64,000 bases of DNA, taken from positions 124,001-188,000 of the forward strand of contig NZ_JBFAKK010000007.1 of the NCBI RefSeq assembly GCF_040655735.1, written 5' to 3'. This DNA comes from Phytomonospora sp040655735 (GTDB taxonomy: Bacteria; Actinomycetota; Actinomycetes; Mycobacteriales; Micromonosporaceae). Positions 61,611 through 64,000 of the stretch are shown here, one piece after another. The notes beneath the pieces are model-generated. The model was not told the DNA's origin. It saw only the letters and a program-made list of their open reading frames with translations, and did not search any database. The translations under genes were made by a program, and so were the position numbers. Positions within the stretch are counted from its first letter, which is position 1; every line of letters begins with the position of its first letter.

Positions 61611-62608
61611 CCACCAGCGAACTGGGCCGCTCCCTCGACGCGGAGTTCGCCGAGCTGACGCCGCCGTCGGCGATCACCGGCGAGTCGATCATCCACAAGG
61701 GACGGCAAGTGCGCGTGCGCCGGCGGCTCTTCGGCGGCGGAGCGGTCATGGCGGGCCTCGCGGCGGTGGTGGCGGCGGTCCTCGTGGTTCCCGGTCTCCT
61801 GCCGGGGTCGGTCGATCCGGACGCGGCCCGCCCGCCTTACCCGCCCGTCGACCAGCCGGAGTTCCCGCTGCCCGAGCTCGATCCCGCCGGCATGTACGTG
61901 TGGTTCCCACGGGAAGACGCGTCGCGGACCCCCGAGACCGAGGCGATCTCCGCGGCGTGGCTGGAGAGCGTTCTGGCGATCGACGGTGCCATCGCCTACT
62001 CCTACGAGGGCGAGGACCCCACCAGTCCGTGGCAGCCGCTCGCCGAGGACAACTACGACCATGTCCTGCGGTCGTGGCGCGCTCTCGCGGTCACCTACCC
62101 GAGCGACCCCGAGGGGTTCTTCAGGCCACTGGACAGCGGCGAGTACCTGGCACCGCTGTACTCGGGCGGGAGCGTCGCCCTCGTATTCGCCGACGGCGTC
62201 TGGCCGGAGGAGCTGTCGGTGGAGGTCCACGCCAAGGGGTCCTTCCTGCCCGGAGTCGGCGAGGTGGACAGCCGCAGCGACTGGGAGCAGGCGCCATATG
62301 TCGTACACGGATGCGCCGGCATGGACGATGACCCGAACGTCCTCAGCTACTCGTGCACGAACTCCACCGGTCCGAACGGGGAAGCGGTCGCCACGGTCGA
62401 ATACTCGATGGCACGCCCATCCGGCGTCGCGAGCCGGCGGCAGGTGGCCCTCTTCCGGACCGACGGGACCGCGGTCGTGGTCTCCGACAGCCTCACGCCG
62501 CTCAGCGAGGACGTCGGGATCATCGATGGCCAGGGCGGCGACTTCGTCCTGACCGGCGAAGACCTCCTCGACCTGGCCCTCGGCATCCCACCGGTACCCG
62601 TGAAGTAG
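61607..62608 (+). CDS. ECF-coupled membrane protein (cassette B)
   Basis: A 333-residue protein: cytoplasmic N-terminus with LDAEFAELTPPSAI (about 40 residues), a basic stretch RVRRRLF, one membrane helix (about 47-64) and an extracellular domain of about 265 residues with a Cys pair (HGCAGMDDD and YSCTNS). No lipobox or enzyme motif is seen. The N-terminus resembles that of cassette C's membrane protein, suggesting it contacts the cognate sigma factor. Likely an anti-sigma/sensor-type partner, by inference. Confidence 0.7.
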   Translation: MTTSELGRSLDAEFAELTPPSAITGESIIHKGRQVRVRRRLFGGGAVMAGLAAVVAAVLVVPGLLPGSVDPDAARPPYPPVDQPEFPLPELDPAGMYVWFPREDASRTPETEAISAAWLESVLAIDGAIAYSYEGEDPTSPWQPLAEDNYDHVLRSWRALAVTYPSDPEGFFRPLDSGEYLAPLYSGGSVALVFADGVWPEELSVEVHAKGSFLPGVGEVDSRSDWEQAPYVVHGCAGMDDDPNVLSYSCTNSTGPNGEAVATVEYSMARPSGVASRRQVALFRTDGTAVVVSDSLTPLSEDVGIIDGQGGDFVLTGEDLLDLALGIPPVPVK

Positions 62609-62722
62609 CCCTCCCGGCCCCGCCCGCCCCCGGCGCGCGGGGCCTTTCCACGCCCACGTGACCTCCCACCCCCGTCGCGGCGTATCCCCCGATGACAATG
62701 TCCGTGACAGCCGGGAGCCTTC

Positions 62723-63235
62723 ATGACCCCCGAAAGGGACGCCGAGTTCTGCGAGTACGTCGCCGGGCGCGGCGAGCGCCTGCGCCGTTTCGCCTACTTG
62801 TGCTGCGGTGACTGGCATCGAGCCGAGGACGCCGTCCAGACGGCGCTGCTGCGCCTCTACCGGGCCTGGCCGCGCGTACGTCCGGCCACAGTGGACGCCT
62901 ACGCCCGCAAGGTCGTGGTCAACATCCTCATCAGCGAGCAGCGCCGCCTGCGCTTTCGCCGCGAGCGCGTCACCGGCGAACCCCCGGAGATACCCTCCCG
63001 CCCCGACGGCACCGTCGACCGGGTGACCCTCGTCGCCGCCCTGCTCCGGCTGCGCGGCCGCCAGCGAGCCGCGATCGTCCTGCGCTTCTGGGACGACCAG
63101 TCGGTCGAGGAGACCGCCCGGATCCTGGGCTGCTCCAGCGGATCCGTGAAGAACCTGACCATGCGCGGGCTGGCCCGCCTGCGCGAGGAATTCGCCGACA
63201 GTGAACTGCCCGAGATCGAAGGAGTCCGAGCATGA
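62723..63235 (+). CDS. SigE-family ECF sigma factor (cassette C)
   Basis: A 170-residue sigma factor very similar to that of cassette B (shared FAYLCCGDWHRAEDAVQTALLRLY and GCSSGSVKNLTMRGLARLRE). The pair arose by tandem duplication of the whole cassette, since the downstream membrane proteins are related too. The ATG has GGGAG upstream. GACAAT about 25 bases upstream may be part of its promoter. The stop overlaps the next ATG. Confidence 0.92.
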   Translation: MTPERDAEFCEYVAGRGERLRRFAYLCCGDWHRAEDAVQTALLRLYRAWPRVRPATVDAYARKVVVNILISEQRRLRFRRERVTGEPPEIPSRPDGTVDRVTLVAALLRLRGRQRAAIVLRFWDDQSVEETARILGCSSGSVKNLTMRGLARLREEFADSELPEIEGVRA

Positions 63236-64000
63236 CCGCCGGTGATTTCCGCTCCATGGTGGAGGCCGAACTCGACGAGACCGTCCCGCCCGAACCGCTC
63301 GACGGCCCCGCCATCGCGGCGATGGGCCGCCGCAGCATCCGCCGACGGCGGCTCGGCGGCGCGCTGTCGGCCCTGGCCGCACTCGCCGCGATCACGGTGG
63401 CCGCGGGCTTGGTGGTCGGCGGCCCGGGCGGGACCGACACGGCGGGGGACTTGTCGTCGCTGCCCCCAAAGGCCACGTACTGGTGGCAGTACGGCGAACC
63501 GGAGACGACCCCGCAGAGCGTCGCGATGACCCAGGCCCTCTGGGGCGCTCTGTCGGCGATCGACGGCTTCGAGTTCGGCCTCAGCGGCAACACGCCCTAC
63601 CTGGAGCCGGAGGACTTCCCGTCGCTGCACCGCCTCGAAGCGCAGCTCTGGGACGACACCGATCCCCGGCACGACGAGCCCGACGAGGACCGGGTCGGAC
63701 CGCAGGTGCCCGTCTACACCTTCGATCACGACATCTACCTGATGGTGTCCACGCCCGGTACCGCGGCGATGTCGCTGGACGTGCGTGTCCTTCCTTCCGG
63801 AAGCTATCTGCGGCAGCCGCCGTTCGAACGGTCCTTCAAGGACGTGCCCTATCCTGTCGACCCCTACGTCGAGCCGTACTGCGTCGACTGGGACCTGCCG
63901 GACGTCGACTCCGGCGCCGACCTGCGGGTCGAGTACACCTGTGAGAGGACGGCCCTGGAGTCCGGCGAGGAACTGCTGCGCGCCGAGGCCGAAGTACGGC
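63232..64000 (+). CDS. ECF-coupled membrane protein (cassette C), 3' end outside window
   Basis: The frame runs from the ATG at 63232, overlapping the sigma stop by four bases, to the right edge without a stop (at least 256 residues). It begins with a cytoplasmic part (VEAELDETVPPEPLDGPA), basic RRSIRRRRL, one membrane helix (about residues 44-64), then an extracellular domain with Cys residues in EPYCVDWDLP and EYTCERT. It is the paralogue of cassette B's membrane protein by layout and N-terminal sequence. Its function is presumably the same and is unproven. Confidence 0.72.
   Translation, partial: MTAGDFRSMVEAELDETVPPEPLDGPAIAAMGRRSIRRRRLGGALSALAALAAITVAAGLVVGGPGGTDTAGDLSSLPPKATYWWQYGEPETTPQSVAMTQALWGALSAIDGFEFGLSGNTPYLEPEDFPSLHRLEAQLWDDTDPRHDEPDEDRVGPQVPVYTFDHDIYLMVSTPGTAAMSLDVRVLPSGSYLRQPPFERSFKDVPYPVDPYVEPYCVDWDLPDVDSGADLRVEYTCERTALESGEELLRAEAEVR

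Noticed and set aside
61046..62686. TGACC...GTATC elements upstream of sigma cassettes B and C as a shared ECF promoter
   Set aside because: The spacers differ (21 and 18 bases) and are longer than usual for ECF promoters; no matching element was seen before cassette A.

Overview
The window is a very GC-rich, gene-dense stretch of an actinomycete chromosome. The actinobacterial assignment rests on a mycothiol-dependent maleylpyruvate isomerase-type enzyme, an HbhA-like protein next to an XRE regulator, a BldN-type sigma factor with an RsbN-like partner, many ECF sigma factors, SCO2523/SCO2524-type proteins, and many promoters that look leaderless (TANNNT about 6-7 bases before the start codon). 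The BldN pair suggests a sporulating or filamentous lineage. A Glycomycetaceae (Stackebrandtia-like) source is my guess, not something the sequence proves. I saw no tRNA, rRNA, CRISPR array, prophage or plasmid origin.

Layout. 0-7 kb: the end of an SCO2524/SCO2523 pair, a membrane protein, a histidine-catabolism pair (hutF plus an M20 amidohydrolase), an F420/NADP-type oxidoreductase and an arylamine N-acetyltransferase. 7-14.6 kb: a decayed Excalibur-domain locus, an HbhA-like protein with its XRE regulator, an epoxide hydrolase, a GTPase, an EI24/hydrolase/DUF2516 operon and a DEDDh exonuclease. 14.6-20.7 kb: a mycothiol-type enzyme, murB, MerR and TetR regulators with divergent partners (DUF998 membrane protein, carotenoid oxygenase) and an HxlR-peroxiredoxin fusion. 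20.7-24.1 kb: an MFS transporter whose tail carries a perfect 60-bp tandem repeat, followed by 1.9 kb of repetitive DNA without a credible gene. 24.1-30 kb: CsbD with a sigma-B-like promoter, a secreted esterase, a DsbA-TPR fusion, a 160-bp MITE and a self-regulated ABC operon. 30-41.8 kb: GNAT, secreted carboxylesterase, TetR, a ZTP riboswitch in front of glyA, a nucleotidyltransferase, an ECF41-like sigma factor, a beta-propeller protein and a heterodimeric ABC exporter. 41.9-43.2 kb: a second repetitive gap. 43.2-47.3 kb: a salicylyl-CoA 5-hydroxylase-type fusion, an SDR, a HAD phosphatase and a glutaredoxin-like protein.

47.5-51.7 kb holds bldN, an rsbN-like gene behind a BldN-type promoter, a HAD-IB phosphatase and a propeller protein. 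51.7-64 kb is a dense signalling island. A 1483-residue cytosolic hybrid histidine kinase with seven tandem ~92-residue poly-HAMP repeats is coupled by overlap to a response regulator and followed by a STAS protein. A phosphatase with an RsbW-like ATPase domain, GAF domains and a SpoIIE phosphatase domain is divergent from it. Three ECF sigma factor/membrane-protein cassettes, each coupled by an ATGA overlap, flank this core. I infer that the kinase, phosphatase and STAS protein form a two-component/partner-switching network, possibly feeding the ECF cassettes. This island and the ZTP-glyA and bldN control regions are the most interesting parts of the window.
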